Part shown: in pieces, positions 12,657-23,400 of the stretch | Numbering within the stretch: position 1 is the first letter of the stretch | How the letters are laid out: each line of letters opens with the position of its first letter | Assembly: GCA_030522415.1 (NCBI GenBank) | Contig: CM060113.1 | Location: forward strand, 14,808,151-14,872,150 | Source: Channallabes apus | Lineage: Eukaryota > Chordata > Actinopteri > Siluriformes > Clariidae | Reading direction: 5' to 3' | Length of the DNA: 64,000 nt | Translations under genes and position numbers: made by a program | Notes under the pieces: model-generated | Told to the model about the DNA's origin: nothing | What the model saw: the letters and a program-made list of their open reading frames with translations, nothing else | Database searches by the model: none

Positions 12657-15150
12657 TAATTAAAAACGTCTGTGCTTGATCTTCGATAGGGCACTCAAGA
12701 ATGGGGTCAGTTAAGAAAGGTTAATCTGCATTAACTGGTCTTTTAATAAGGCAGTCAGATGACAATCCTGCAATAGCATAATCCAGTTGTTGGAATGTTT
12801 TATAGCTTGGTCAGTCTTCTGCAGTCCATGGAACGAAGCACCCTTTGTCGTCGAGAGATTTCAGAGATAGACACGGCTGTATTGAAAGTAGGATGAATCA
12901 GAATGAGAAGTGTGGTGACTAGCCATTATATTGTCACGTGAAGGAGTTAGTTGAGTGTCTGGACTTCAGGATAATCCCAGTATCTTCAGCGCTCAGCCTG
13001 ATTGTCGATTCAGCAGTGTGTAAAAGGTGGACCTTTTGGAGAAAAAAAAATCTGTAGCTCCCATGGTGATGGTCAGCTGGATTCCAGGAAAGCGGACCCC
13101 CTTTTGTTCAGAAGCGACAGCCATATGCCACTTCTGTGCCACTACAGTGCCGATCGAAATTCGATCCGATGGTAATGAGCCTAGCTGGACATGGGAAGTG
13201 CGGAGCAGCAGCAATCAAGTGCGCGCCAACCGCAGTCTTACCTTCTTTTTGACATTTTGCTTAAGAGCACCACGCCTGTAGAAATGTATACTTGTGTGAA
13301 AAGCTAAACATTCCACTTTTCCACTGTTGGTGTTGCGATGGATGTTTTAGGTTACCAAGGAGACCCCCAATTCCAGTTGGCATATAAACACACTACTTTT
13401 TATGCAGCAGAATAGAGGAGTTTTTGAATACGAGTTTAATTATAAGTATATATCTATATCTAGTCTAAGGTGTTACAAACTTTTAGTTGTCGATGTTGCA
13501 ACTTGACCTGTGGTTCGGTGGCACTTTTGGCTGGGGAGGTCTAAGATGTTAAGTATGTAATTTAAAGCTTCCCCACAAGGAGACAAATGATTACCTTTTT
13601 GGAGGTGCTGCTTGTTCAACAATATATTGGCATATAAATATAAATGTTAGAACACATAGATGACAGTTTACATTACGTGTACAGTTGAGGGCCAGGTCTG
13701 CTGTGTTGACCCCCTCACTGCTGCAGCACACCTGCTCCGGCTCACATCTGGGAGACTGGTCATTTACCATCAGGGTGTGTTTATGAAAAGCACACACTCC
13801 TGGAAAAATAAAAAAGTGCAGAGAATAAGCGGCATGTGTCTGCTAAAGGGGCGAACTCATGCACAGACCCTGACCTCTGGTTGCGCAAGAGAATTGTTGA
13901 GCGCAGACGTAAGGTGAATGTTCACCCTGCTGGCTGCAGAAGAAAGGCGTGACGGTTATTGTTAGGCGCTGCTCGGCGGCAGATGGCGGACACATCATGC
14001 AGGCAGAAAAGTGAAGTCAGAGTCCAAGTGTGCTTTGATTAAGTTTCATATCAAAGAAAAGAATGACTCGTTTTGACAAGTGTGAGGATTATTATATATA
14101 TTTTTTAAAGCAGGATAGATGAAGTTTGTTGTATATTTACATTTAGTGCATGTTCTCCGTCCTCCCTTAACTAACAGGGTTGAATCTGATATGTGTTCCA
14201 GGGTCTCTCCATGCGCTTCAACCAGCCGATGGCTCACCCTGGAGGCATCGGAGGATCCTCAAGCTACTTCCCCTTCAACGTGGCAGCTCTGGCCTCCATG
14301 TCCAACCAGCAGCTCGAGGTTTGTAACGAGTACCGCATTCACACTTCGCAAGCTAATTCGATGCGATAATTAGAATTTACTGTTTCGCAGTGGTTCTTTT
14401 TTGAGGTTATGAAAGGAGATGCCCTTTCCGCTTAACAGTGCAAATATCATTTCCAGTTCAAACCAACTTAGATAATAATCTGTTGTCTTTGTCCTCTATA
14501 TAATTCTACATTGAAGGACCTGATCAACCAGGGTCGACAGAAGGTGTTGGAAGCGACCAATGCTCTCAAGGTTTTGCCCCGGGAGCCGTTTGAGGACATT
14601 ATCGGGCAGGTGGTAAGTAGAGCACAGGAGAATGTAAAATGTGATGTTAATGTGTTTATGACTAGGCTTGTATGCATTTTAAATCTCGTGTGTCTAGGTC
14701 AATAAATAAAATATTAACAGGGTTTGTGATTTAACACCCAATTGGGTGACGCTTAACAAAATCATGAAGAAACCTAAAAATCATGATGAACTATCATTTC
14801 TTGGAAGAATGTTTTGTTCCAGGCAGCTTTCTCATTTTTTATTTTTTTTGTGCGCAAGTTTTGCCTGGCGGTTGAGTAGGTATATCAAAGACATAAGGTG
14901 TTTCCTCCATGTTTATGGATGCGCCACAAATATCGTTTATATGCGAGCAGGTGTGTGCATGACTTCAGAGACCCCAGACTAACAGGTGGCTTTGTGTTTG
15001 GCAGTGGAAGGAGAATCCGAATCTTTCGGAAACCCAGGTGCAGGGCATGGCTCTGGCCAGACAGGCATCATTCGACATGGAGCTGAAGCACAGAGAGTCC
15101 GTGTACCGAGACATTCTCAACAAGCAACAGACGGTAGTCTTCTGTTTTTT

Positions 15151-15235
<85 letters not shown>

Positions 15236-16284
15236 TGTATATATGGCATAATTCTTTCCCATTTATTTTTCTTCATTTTACACAAAGTTGTGCTGGTCAT
15301 TCTCAGTCTGGGTAACATACAGCAGACTCAGCTTTTTGTACATGAGATATTGGTAAGGGCGTTTCATAACAATACGACTTGTTTGGGTTACGGTTCAGGC
15401 AGATTTGAGGTTAAGAGTAACGGTTTGGTTTAGGGTTAAAGTTCAGTTGAAGGTATATTGAGTGTTTGGACAATGATAATGGTTAATTCATGTTTATTCT
15501 AATGCTATCTGAAGATTAGTTAACCCAACTTTTTTAGACATTCCTAATAGTGAGCTGACTAGCTGAGGGAGATTCAGTTTGCATTTTTGCGTCAGATTTA
15601 TTTATTTTTTACACAGAATGCAAAAGGGAGAAAAATAACAAATATGACACATATTGAGTTTTCATTCATTCTTAACCCGAAGCTTAACCTCATGAGTCCC
15701 CACTGTGCTCATATTCGAGAATCACATTTTCTTGTGTCTACCAAACCTTCTTGTTTAAAGACCTTGAAGTTCATTAGTTATCAGGTGCTGATAGAGAAGC
15801 AGTTGTGGGAAATTACAAGTTATAACAGATTAAAATTTTGTTCTGAGGAGATTAAGGTACATGTTAAAAAAAAAAAAAGGAAAGATTTTTGTCTTTAATG
15901 AATTCTTTCATTCAAAAAATAAGGCCCTTGTCCAGCCACTCTGTTCCCTTTGCTTTTGTCTGCGAGTCTTTTGCAACAGTCTTTTGCCATCCAGTCAGCT
16001 GCAATTTTGTACCACTTCATCAGTTTAATTCCACTGCCTTGTCTTCCTCTCCTCCACAGCTGATGATGTATGTCCAGAAGGTGATCGCCAATCGCAAGGT
16101 CCAGGAGCAGCAGCTGGCGCTTGCCAGGCAGGGGCTTCTGATGAACCAGCTGGCCATTCAGAACGGCATCGCTGGGGGAATGAATCAGATGGACCTGCTG
16201 GGTCTGTACCAACAGCTGGGTGCTCTCCAGGGTCTGCCAACCTCCCAGATAGGCAAGAACCCTGGGCCGTCAAAGGGCTTGTAG
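4423..16284 (+). CDS. atrx: atrx, 3' part of the gene (last six coding exons)
   Basis: ATRX is a nuclear SNF2-family ATP-dependent chromatin remodeller; with DAXX it deposits histone H3.3 in repetitive heterochromatin. The window holds the last six coding exons (4423-4614, 12115-12264, 14202-14318, 14517-14612, 15005-15133, 16060-16284). All introns are phase 0 with GT-AG ends, giving 302 residues and the stop codon. The product starts just after the helicase C lobe with [20 protein letters not shown] and contains [32 protein letters not shown] and a KNPGPSKG tail, all recognisable in vertebrate ATRX. In ATRX this C-terminal part lies around the region reported to bind MECP2. The ATPase core, the ADD domain and the promoter lie to the left of the window. 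No frameshift or stop codon is seen. Confidence 0.96.
5261..5297. repeat. (CT)n microsatellite
   Basis: TC dinucleotide run interrupted once by a G, inside the large atrx intron. Confidence 0.9.
6234..6261. repeat. Run of 28 consecutive C
   Basis: Uninterrupted poly-C tract directly read from the sequence, in a pyrimidine-rich context (cctcctttctt before it). Such tracts can form i-motif or, on the other strand, G-quadruplex structures. They are also prone to length error in assemblies. Confidence 0.95.
7784..8408 (+). repeat. Teleost interspersed repeat, copy 1
   Basis: It begins 'ttcaattcaattcagtttta' and carries 'gtcattgtcataaagcagct' and 'aaaccttgagaggaa'. It matches the copy at 44726-45327 along most of its length and, inverted, 49035-49325. 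I recognise it as a common fish repeat but cannot name the family. No coding frame is seen. Confidence 0.75.
8409..8570 (+). mobile_element. Tc1-like transposase fragment
   Basis: Contains 'ggaggcagtgttatgttctg' followed by a stretch ending 'gaccaggttattccatcaat'. The same phrases, inverted, characterise the elements at 51590-53170 and 59620-60510. It is a short relic fused to the preceding repeat. Confidence 0.65.
12115..12264 (+). CDS. atrx: atrx coding exon (150 nt)
   Basis: The acceptor is 'ctactacag' and the donor AAAG|gtgagg. It encodes 50 residues, [20 protein letters not shown] onward, ending in the acidic stretch [16 protein letters not shown]. The charged, helical character matches the same part of other vertebrate ATRX proteins. 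Confidence 0.96.
12265..14201 (+). other. atrx intron (1.9 kb)
   Basis: Non-coding. It has an A tract and TA microsatellite near 12420-12485, a longer TA run at 12576-12652, and otherwise unique-looking sequence. I see no gene or recognisable element. Confidence 0.75.
12576..12652. repeat. (TA)n microsatellite
   Basis: About 38 TA units in the atrx intron, a self-complementary and unstable tract. Confidence 0.95.
14202..14318 (+). CDS. atrx: atrx coding exon (117 nt)
   Basis: The acceptor is 'tgtgttccag' and the donor CTCGAG|gtttgt. It encodes 39 residues, from [10 protein letters not shown] to SMSNQQLE. The Gly/Ser-rich middle is the least conserved part by eye. Confidence 0.94.
14517..14612 (+). 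CDS. atrx: atrx coding exon (96 nt)
   Basis: The acceptor is 'ctacattgaag' and the donor CAGGTG|gtaagt. It encodes 32 residues, [18 protein letters not shown] and onward to EDIIGQV. The preceding intron is only 198 bases. Confidence 0.94.
14613..15004 (+). other. atrx intron (392 bases)
   Basis: Short intron between gtaagt and 'tttggcag'. No feature recognised. Confidence 0.75.
15005..15133 (+). CDS. atrx: atrx coding exon (129 nt)
   Basis: The acceptor is 'gtgtttggcag' and the donor CAGACG|gtagtc. It encodes 43 residues, from [20 protein letters not shown] to [10 protein letters not shown] long TA/CA microsatellite starts 20 bases after the donor. Confidence 0.94.
15134..16059 (+). other. 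atrx last coding intron (926 bases)
   Basis: Opens with a compound TA/CA microsatellite. The rest is AT-rich sequence with an A run near 15868. It ends in a pyrimidine tract before 'cacag'. Confidence 0.75.
15154..15234. repeat. Compound (TA)n(CA)n microsatellite
   Basis: TA from 15154 to about 15217, then CA to 15234, starting 20 bases after the exon donor. Confidence 0.95.
16060..16284 (+). CDS. atrx: atrx terminal coding exon
   Basis: The acceptor is 'ctcctccacag'. The frame runs 74 codons from [20 protein letters not shown] to KNPGPSKGL and stops at TAG 16282-16284. It is rich in Gln, Leu, Met and Gly. The tail resembles the ATRX C-terminus but is shorter and ends differently from the mammalian one. 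Confidence 0.94.
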   Translation: MMMYVQKVIANRKVQEQQLALARQGLLMNQLAIQNGIAGGMNQMDLLGLYQQLGALQGLPTSQIGKNPGPSKGL

Positions 16285-17395
16285 ATGCCCTCAGCAAAAG
16301 AAACCATGCCTGTGTTTGGCCAGCCCCTGTGTGGTGGGCATCTTAACAAATAACCACCTTGGACTCTTTTGAGCTCTCATGATGAAATCTAGGATGGATA
16401 TCTAGAAGACTTTGGGCAGTATGGTTTGTAATTCTCTGTATATACAGCCTTAGTGTTTAAGTTTTATTCCTTTTTTTTCCTTCAAAATATTTAAAATATT
16501 CTCCCAAAATGCTTTTAAGCATTGCATTGTTCTTTTCCCCTTAAATAAGGGCTGTGCATTATTTGTTTTTTGTTTTTTTATAAACAGGTCAAGGGAAAAA
16601 AAAACAAAACAAAGAACTTACAACCTCTGTGGACCATAGTGTTGCTCATTACGTATGTTCTAAGTGATCTAGAAGAATCGTATTAGGTACTGCATAATAT
16701 CTGTTTACTAGTGGATGATGAGTGGTGCTGTGAAAGCCCAGTGCTCAGTACGCACTGTTCTAAACACCTTAAAAAAAAAAAGAAGAAGAAGGAAAAAAAA
16801 AAAAAAGATGCAGTGATGGCCTTACATCAACAGTTTGTTGTTTTCAAACACTGAACAGACTCTTCTTTTCTATCCTGCTTTTAGGCTTTTACACTTGTCG
16901 TTGCTTAACTTGTAATGGAATGCCCGTGTTGTTAAAACTGCTTGCCAGATTCCCTGGACTTTTGTATCTTCTAATCCCTTGTTGTAAAGTGATGCCTAGC
17001 ATTAGTGTCGTACTGTTCATTTGTTCTGTCCCGCTCGTCTTAGCGGGTTTTCGTCTCTCTCTGAGATGACTGGTCGTGCTCCTGTATTTTTCGAGGCAAA
17101 TTTTAAATGGTTAGGCTGCATTTATCTTCTAATGCTAACTAACCATACTTGGCTGGCCCTAAGGCTACCGTACTTAACTTTCAGCACAGATAATACTGGC
17201 ATAGATGTTTCTAATTGGATTCTAGTTTGCACAGGATGCATTTTAGAAACGTAGATCAACTTTTCATTTTCCTCACAATGTTCTCATGTTAGCAAATATT
17301 ATCCACTTGTTTTGCCATTTATCTGATCTACTATTTACTAGAATAAGTATTTAATATTACATTTAAATAAAGTGACCAAAAGGGTAATTTGCATT
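16285..17395 (+). other. Probable atrx 3'UTR
   Basis: Begins after the TAG. It is AU-rich with long T and A tracts, and contains an AATAAA at 17366-17371 that I take as the likely main polyadenylation signal. A second AATAAA lies at 18864-18869, beyond a Tc1 remnant. Mammalian ATRX also has a long 3'UTR. The exact end is inferred. Confidence 0.6.
17366..17371 (+). other. Candidate polyadenylation signal for atrx
   Basis: AATAAA about 1.08 kb after the stop codon, followed by GT-containing sequence. It is chosen because it precedes the first transposon remnant at 17865. Confidence 0.5.
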
Positions 17396-17864
17396 TAGTA
17401 CTGTCATTGGTGTCATTAGATATTTGTTTATACATCTGTTCATCTGTAGATTACAAACCTTGCCTTGTTGGTGGTCTGAGGTTCCAATCCCATGATCCTT
17501 CAGCTCAGGTGAAAACTTTTAAATCACCAGAAGGGATTCAACTTGGTCACATCAATCCTGTTGGATTATTTTTGGTGCCATATGATTAACAACAGATATA
17601 TTTGTCATAATGATGCAAGTGTGATCATCCATGCGTTTTGAAAAGTACCACAGCCTCCAAGGTCTTTCACATGTTTGTCCTTGACCGACTCACGACTTAA
17701 GTTACAGTATGTTATAAACTGAAGGTATATAAAATTTGCACATCAAAAAAAAAACAAAGAAAACCCCTAATAAAATAACACTGCCAACTCAGCACGTCAA
17801 CCACTCCTTGCAACAGTGATTAAAGCACCACACTAGTGGGGCAATATATACTGTATAGGGGGAG
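17396..17864. other. Intergenic DNA, no gene seen
   Basis: AT-rich, with an A tract near 17746. It may still be part of a longer atrx 3'UTR if the distal AATAAA at 18864 is used. Confidence 0.5.
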
Positions 17865-18376
17865 CAGTCAAAAGTTTGGACACGCCTTCTAATTCCATGG
17901 TGTTTCCTGATTTTTTTTCTTATTTTTTTTTTCTTTCCCCTATTGTAAAACAATGCTGAAGGCACTCAAATAGGGCATTAATCTCCTTTGACCAGTTGAT
18001 ATTGAGATGTGTCTGCTACTTATGCTCTGTAAAGCCTTCATAACAGCTCTAATCTGAGGTGCTGTTTGTTAATTGGTGATTTCAGAGACTGGTAACTCTC
18101 CTCTGCAGCAGAGGTAAGTTTTGGTCTTGCTTTCCTGGTATGATCTTCATGAGTTTCATCATGGTGCTTTATGGGTTTTGCAAATGCACTTGACAAATAC
18201 TGTTCTTGCTATTCCAAAGAACTATTCCAAAACATCTGACCCTCGCATCATAAAGTAACTTGCTGCTGTATTTGTTACTTACTTACCTAATGCCATATGT
18301 TATTTCATAGTTTTGAAATCTTCAGTATTGTTCTAGAATGTAAATAAATCCAAACTTGTGTCCTAGCTTTTGACTG
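17865..18376 (-). mobile_element. Internally deleted Tc1-like element
   Basis: Bounded by inverted ends: 'cagtcaaaagtttggacac' on the left and 'tagcttttgactg' on the right. The interior keeps pieces of a minus-strand transposase ('gagatgtgtctgctac', 'ctctgcagcagaggtaa') seen in a common teleost Tc1 family. At about 0.5 kb against roughly 1.5 kb for a full element, it is non-autonomous. Confidence 0.8.
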
Positions 18377-18940
18377 GTACAATATGTATGTGTAACTCAT
18401 TAAAATTTACTTCAAGCCCAGAATGGTGATGAGGGTCTTAGCTGCAGTTAAGCCTTTGAACAGTGACAATGTTTTTAAAGAAAAGAAAAAGAAAGCATGA
18501 TTAAGGATCACAGTCAAGGTGGCTCGGAGCCCACTGCACTCGTTCCAATGAATGTTCAGAGTGGAACACCTGATTCCCGAAAAAAATCATCAGTAAGTTG
18601 GTGATAAGTTATCAGAAGTCGGTGGGAATTGTAGTCATTCACCAGTTGCACATTATAGGAACTCACTTCTAGTGATTTCCACATTTCACCCATTAAAGGA
18701 GTTCATAGTTCATGGGAGGCCAGTGTTTCAGACACGAAGCAGTCAGTCTGATCATGCCTCCAGGATACTGAGAGAATTTCTACGTTGATGGTACACCTTA
18801 GTATCTAAGCACTAGTGAAACACTGGGATAAGTGCTTTAGTGTAGCAGGGAATTATATGGAGAAATAAAGGTGGCTTTTACTCTCATAACTGTGTTCTGT
18901 TATTAGGGACAATAAAAAGTCCTGGTTTGACCCATGCACA

Positions 18941-19021
<81 letters not shown>

Positions 19022-19025
19022 CATA
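18377..19025. other. Spacer with TG/TA microsatellite
   Basis: No gene recognised. It contains a distal AATAAA (18864-18869) and a compound TG/TA run from about 18941 to 19015, which ends at the insertion site of the next Tc1 element. Confidence 0.6.
18941..19015. repeat. Compound (TG)n(TA)n microsatellite
   Basis: TG units to about 18964, then TA units to 19015. Confidence 0.95.
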
Positions 19026-20394
19026 CAGGTCCTTCTCAAAAAATTAGCATATTGTGATAAAGTTCATTATTTTCTGTAATGTACTGATAAACATTAGACT
19101 TTCATATATTTTAGATTCATTACACACAACCGAAGTAGTTCAAGCCTTTTATTGTTTTAATATTGTGGCATACAGCTCATGAAAACCCAAAATCCCCATC
19201 TCAAAAAATTAGCATATCATGAAAAGGTTCTCTAAACGAGCTATTAACCTAATCATCTGAATCAACTAATTAACTCTAAACACCTGCAAAAGATTCCTGA
19301 GGCTTTCTAAAACTCCCAGCCTGGTTCATTACTCAAAACCGTAATCATGGGTAAGACTGCCGACCTGACTGCTGTCCAGAAGGCCATCATTGACACCCTC
19401 AAGCAAGAGGGTAAGACACAAAGACATTTCTGAACGAATAGGCTGTTCCCAGAGTGCTGTATCAAGGCACCTCAGTGGGAAGTCTGTGGGAAGGAAAAAG
19501 TGTGGCAGAAAACGCTGCACAATGAGAAGAGGTGACCGGGCCCTGAGGAAGATCGTGGAGAAGGACCGATTCCAGACCTTGGGGGACCTGCGGAAGCAGT
19601 GGACTGAGTCTGGAGTAGAAACATCCAGAGCCACCGTGTACAGGCGTGTGCAGGAAATGGGCTACAGGTTGCAAATTTTGCATGTCATTCGGAAATCAAG
19701 GTGCCAGAGTCTGGAGGAAGACTGGGGAGACGGAAATGCCAAAATGCCTGAAGTCCAGTGTCAAGTACCCACAGTCAGTGATGGTCTGGGGTGCCATGTC
19801 AGCTGCTGGTGTTGGTCCACTGTGTTTTATCAAGGGCAGGGTCAATGCAGCTAGCTATCAGGAGATTTTGGAGCACTTCATGCTTCCATCTGCTGAAAAG
19901 CTTTATGGAGATGAAGATTTCATTTTTCAGCACGACCTGGCACCTGCTCACAGTGCCAAAACCACTGGTAAATGGTTTACTGACCATGGTATTACTGTGC
20001 TCAATTGGCCTGCCAACTCTCCTGACCTGAACCCCATAGAGAATCTGTGGGATATTGTGAAGAGAAAGTTGAGAGACACAAGACACAAGAATCTGCAAAT
20101 GGATTCCCGACTAAGTATTGAGTGCATAACTGAACATAATTATTTGAAGATTTACTTTTTTTTGTATTAAAAACACTTTTCTTTTATTAGTCGCATGAAA
20201 TATGCAAATTTTTTGAGATGGGGATTTTGGGTTTTCATGAGCTGTATGCCACAATCATCAATATTAAAACAATAAAAGGCTTGAACTACTTCAGTTGTGT
20301 GTAATGAATCTAAAATATGTGTCTAATGTTTATCAGTACATTACAGAAAATAATGAACTTTATCACAATATGCTAATGTTTTGAGAAGGACCTG
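19026..20394 (+). mobile_element. Tc1-like transposon with double terminal repeats, internally deleted
   Basis: Ends 'caggtccttctc' and 'gagaaggacctg' are inverted and flanked by TA. A second, inner copy of the binding motif ('ccccatctcaaaaaattagc') occurs near 19195, with its inverse near 20215, so each end has two direct-repeat sites (IR/DR type). Length is 1369 bp. The transposase inside is broken and lacks its middle, so this copy could move only if helped in trans. Confidence 0.9.
19347..20170 (+). pseudogene. Broken Tc1-like transposase with internal deletion
   Basis: The ATG at 19347 opens MGKTADLTAVQKAIIDTLKQ. The frame then slips after GKTQRH (a two-base loss is the simplest reading), and the next frame continues SERIGCSQSAVSRHLSGKS, a helix-turn-helix. 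After GYR near 19668 the sequence jumps to SFGNQGARVWRKTGE in another frame, so the segment with the first catalytic Asp is absent. The second Asp (FQHDLAPAHS) and SPDLNPIENLW remain. The C-terminus after RDTRH is replaced by unrelated residues. It is inactive. Confidence 0.88.
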
Positions 20395-20428
20395 TATGTA
20401 TATATATGTATATGTATTGTACACACAC

Positions 20429-21008
20429 CACACATTGCTAAAAGTATTTGCTCGCCAATTCTTAATCCATAGGGTTTAATATGATATTGGCCTGCCCTTT
20501 CCAGCTATGACAGCTACAACTCTTCTGGGAAGGCTTTCCACAAGGTTTTGGAGTGTTTATGGGATGTTTTGTCTATTCTTCCAGAAGCACATTTGTGAGG
20601 TCAGACACTGATGTTGGAAGAGAAGGCCTGGCTACAGTCTCCGCTCTAATTCATCCCAAAATTGTTCTATCGGGTTGTGGTCATGACTGTGCGGGCCGGT
20701 CAAGATCTTCCACACCAAACTCGCTCATCCATGTCTTTATGGACCTTACTTTGTGCGCTAGTGCGCAGTCATGTTCGAACAGAAAGGGGCTGTCCCTAAA
20801 CTGTTCCCACGAAGTTGGGAAATTGTCCAAAATGTCTTGGGATGCAGAAGCATTAAGAGTTCCTTTCACTGGAACTTCACTAGAAGTTTGGCTGAGCCCA
20901 ACTCCTAATAAAACAATCCCAGTTCCAACACGACTCTGCACCAGTGCACTAAGCAAGGTTCATATGCATATGAAGGAAGGTGAGCGAATACTTTTGGCAA
21001 TGGAAGTG
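20429..21008 (-). mobile_element. Short Tc1-like element (transposase relic on minus strand)
   Basis: Inverted ends 'cattgctaaaagtatttgct' (left) and 'gcgaatacttttggcaatg' (right). The interior reads on the minus strand as transposase shreds (FEHDCALAHKVRSIKTWM, FGVEDLDRPAQS), corresponding to the second Asp region and what follows. It is about 0.58 kb, deleted and non-autonomous, and starts only some 35 bases after the previous element. Confidence 0.82.
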
Positions 21009-23362
21009 TGTGTATGCACATACACTCGGAGCTTGCTGCAGGGAACAATGCTATAATCACTCATTGACTTTCTAATGTGGACCACTGCACAATTCTTTGC
21101 GCTTTTGTAGGTCTTGTAGCTCCAAATAAATACATTTTAAAAGATTACAATATGGACTAATGACTTAGCATTACCATTTCCCTTTACTTTATGCTGAGCC
21201 TGTCCCAGCATAACGGTACCCCTGTGCACAAAACAAGCTCGGTAAACACATGGTTTGTTACTGGGGAGGAAGAACATGGATGGGCTGCACACCTTAACGC
21301 CACTGAACACTTTTGAAATAAACTGCCACACCAACATCCTTGACCTTTTTGCCGCTTGTCATGCACTGCTTTGCAATGAGCGCACAACCTGCGACCAGCA
21401 GTGGCAACATCTCTGGCATCCAAGGTCAACTCAGCTCCTGGAACACATTCTAAACATTTACACCTAAGCAGGTATTTGTAAATACAAGCTAAACAAAAGA
21501 CTATCAACATTTACACCACATAAATTCATGAACATCTCCGCTACATAAGGCAGTATTTTAGCCAGCTGGAGCTAGCTTGTTTGTGCTAAATAACATTACC
21601 GATAGCAGTGTTAAGCTTTATATTATTAGCAACCATAATACAAAGCTATCCAAAACGAGGTGAAATACATTAGAACATTAGAAACATCTGTACACTCCAT
21701 AAGGCATTAGCTTAGCCACCGGGAAATAACATGTTTGCTACATAAGGCAGCATGTTAGCAGTGTTATCTACATGCTGCACTCAACTATGTAAATGTTTCA
21801 CATAAGCTGACAAAAGCTAGCTGAAGTGAGCACAATATTGACTAATAATAGTTTAATATTATCAGAATAAGAGTTTTAAAAGACTCAATAACTCACCCAT
21901 TGACATAACAGCTTGCTTGAATGTCCTCTGCTGGATCTGTTCACTCTTCAAAATGCTCCAGTTCGTTGTCGGAGTCACACAGTCTTCATCTGAGGTAAAG
22001 ATAAACTCCTCCCACCATCCAGAACATTCTGAAGAGCTTAATCGGCTGTGTAGCGCGTGCCATCCAAACGTGCAGAAAACTCACTGAATCTGTGTGTAAA
22101 CGGTGTGTTTTTTTAAGTCGGTGTCCAGGGGCGTGGCCTTGTATGTAAAGTACCCGAACAGTTGTCCGTGTGTGGGCGTGTCCAGTCTCGGGTCATTAGC
22201 ACATAATGAAGTGCGACAGAAATTCTGTTCATCTCCTTGGTTTCACATGGATTACATAAACTGAAAATATTTATTTTTCATTTATGTTGCTTTATTTAAA
22301 AGTAGATACTTTAAGCTTTCTATGGATGTATTTCTCATGTCTGTGTGTGCAGTATTCGCCGAGTTTCAGTTCATTTTAATGACGTGTTTTAAAACGATTT
22401 TCGCCGAGACTGAGCCGGCTGGAGGCGCACCCTGTTTATTTCCTTTATTTTACAAAAGCACAATGTTTTGTAGATATTGTGAGTATACATAAATAAAAGT
22501 AGACCCTTTACAGATTCAAATGATGTACTACACTTATGTGTATGATCAAACATGAGAACCATTTTAAGTTCATTTCACGGTTACCAGAAAAAAAAAGCAA
22601 GTTTTGCCGCCGCCGGCAAGTCAGACTCCTGGGGCAAGGGTTAATAATAATAAAGAAAATCTATTGGAAAGCCTTCTCAGAAGAGTGGAGGTTATAACGC
22701 CAAATGGGGGATAGAATCTGCAATGGGAGGTTCAATAGACAAACTAATAATTTATACATATTTCCTCACACTTTTCATCCTTTTGATTCTGCAAAGCTGC
22801 TTTGCAACAGTAGTGCTTTATTTATTAATTGAATTGAACAAGCACATACGAGTGTGATGGTCAGATGTCCACATGCTTTTGACCACATAGGGTAGCTATG
22901 TACTTTTTTTTAAATAGCTTTTTGTTTTTAGACACACAAAGCTAGCCACGACATCTTTAATCGTCCCAATCGTCCCTCTTGCGCATACAAGGCCTTGCCA
23001 TGAAGTGAAATCGAGATCTCTTAATTAAACAGCACTTTCCGTGCATGCCACTAAGAAATTATAGTTAAAGGGAGTCATTGTCTGGTGTATATTGTTTTAA
23101 TAGCCAAGATCAACCCTGAAATTATTCAGGAAGCTGTCCTGGGGTTTGGCTCAAAGCAGAGGATCAGGAAATCCACAGACATGGAATAGGCCTGTTTGAT
23201 CAAAGTGATTATTCCAAACGTCTTTTTAAATTAATGTTCTCAATAGATGAGAAATTATAAAACCCATCTTGTTTATAGTTTCTCATATTTTGAGAACAGT
23301 CCAAACATGTCTTCAGGGTACAATATGCACTCCTCTAGAAATTATATAATTATATATAAATT

Positions 23363-23397
<35 letters not shown>
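21009..23397. other. Intergenic stretch, no gene recognised
   Basis: AT-rich with repeated 'gctagc/taaggca' wording at 21540-21830. A short inverted fragment of the common interspersed repeat lies at about 22784-22845 ('aaagctgctttgcaacagta'). A 'ggcaagggTTAA' at 22633-22644 resembles one end of a piggyBac-type element, but no partner was found. A TA run (about 23370-23397) leads into the next Tc1 element. Confidence 0.55.

Positions 23398-23400
<3 letters not shown>

Noticed and set aside
14965..15433. Overlapping frames of 109-131 codons on both strands
   Set aside because: They run through an atrx exon in other frames and through the TA/CA microsatellite, giving IYIYIY or HTHTHT repeats.
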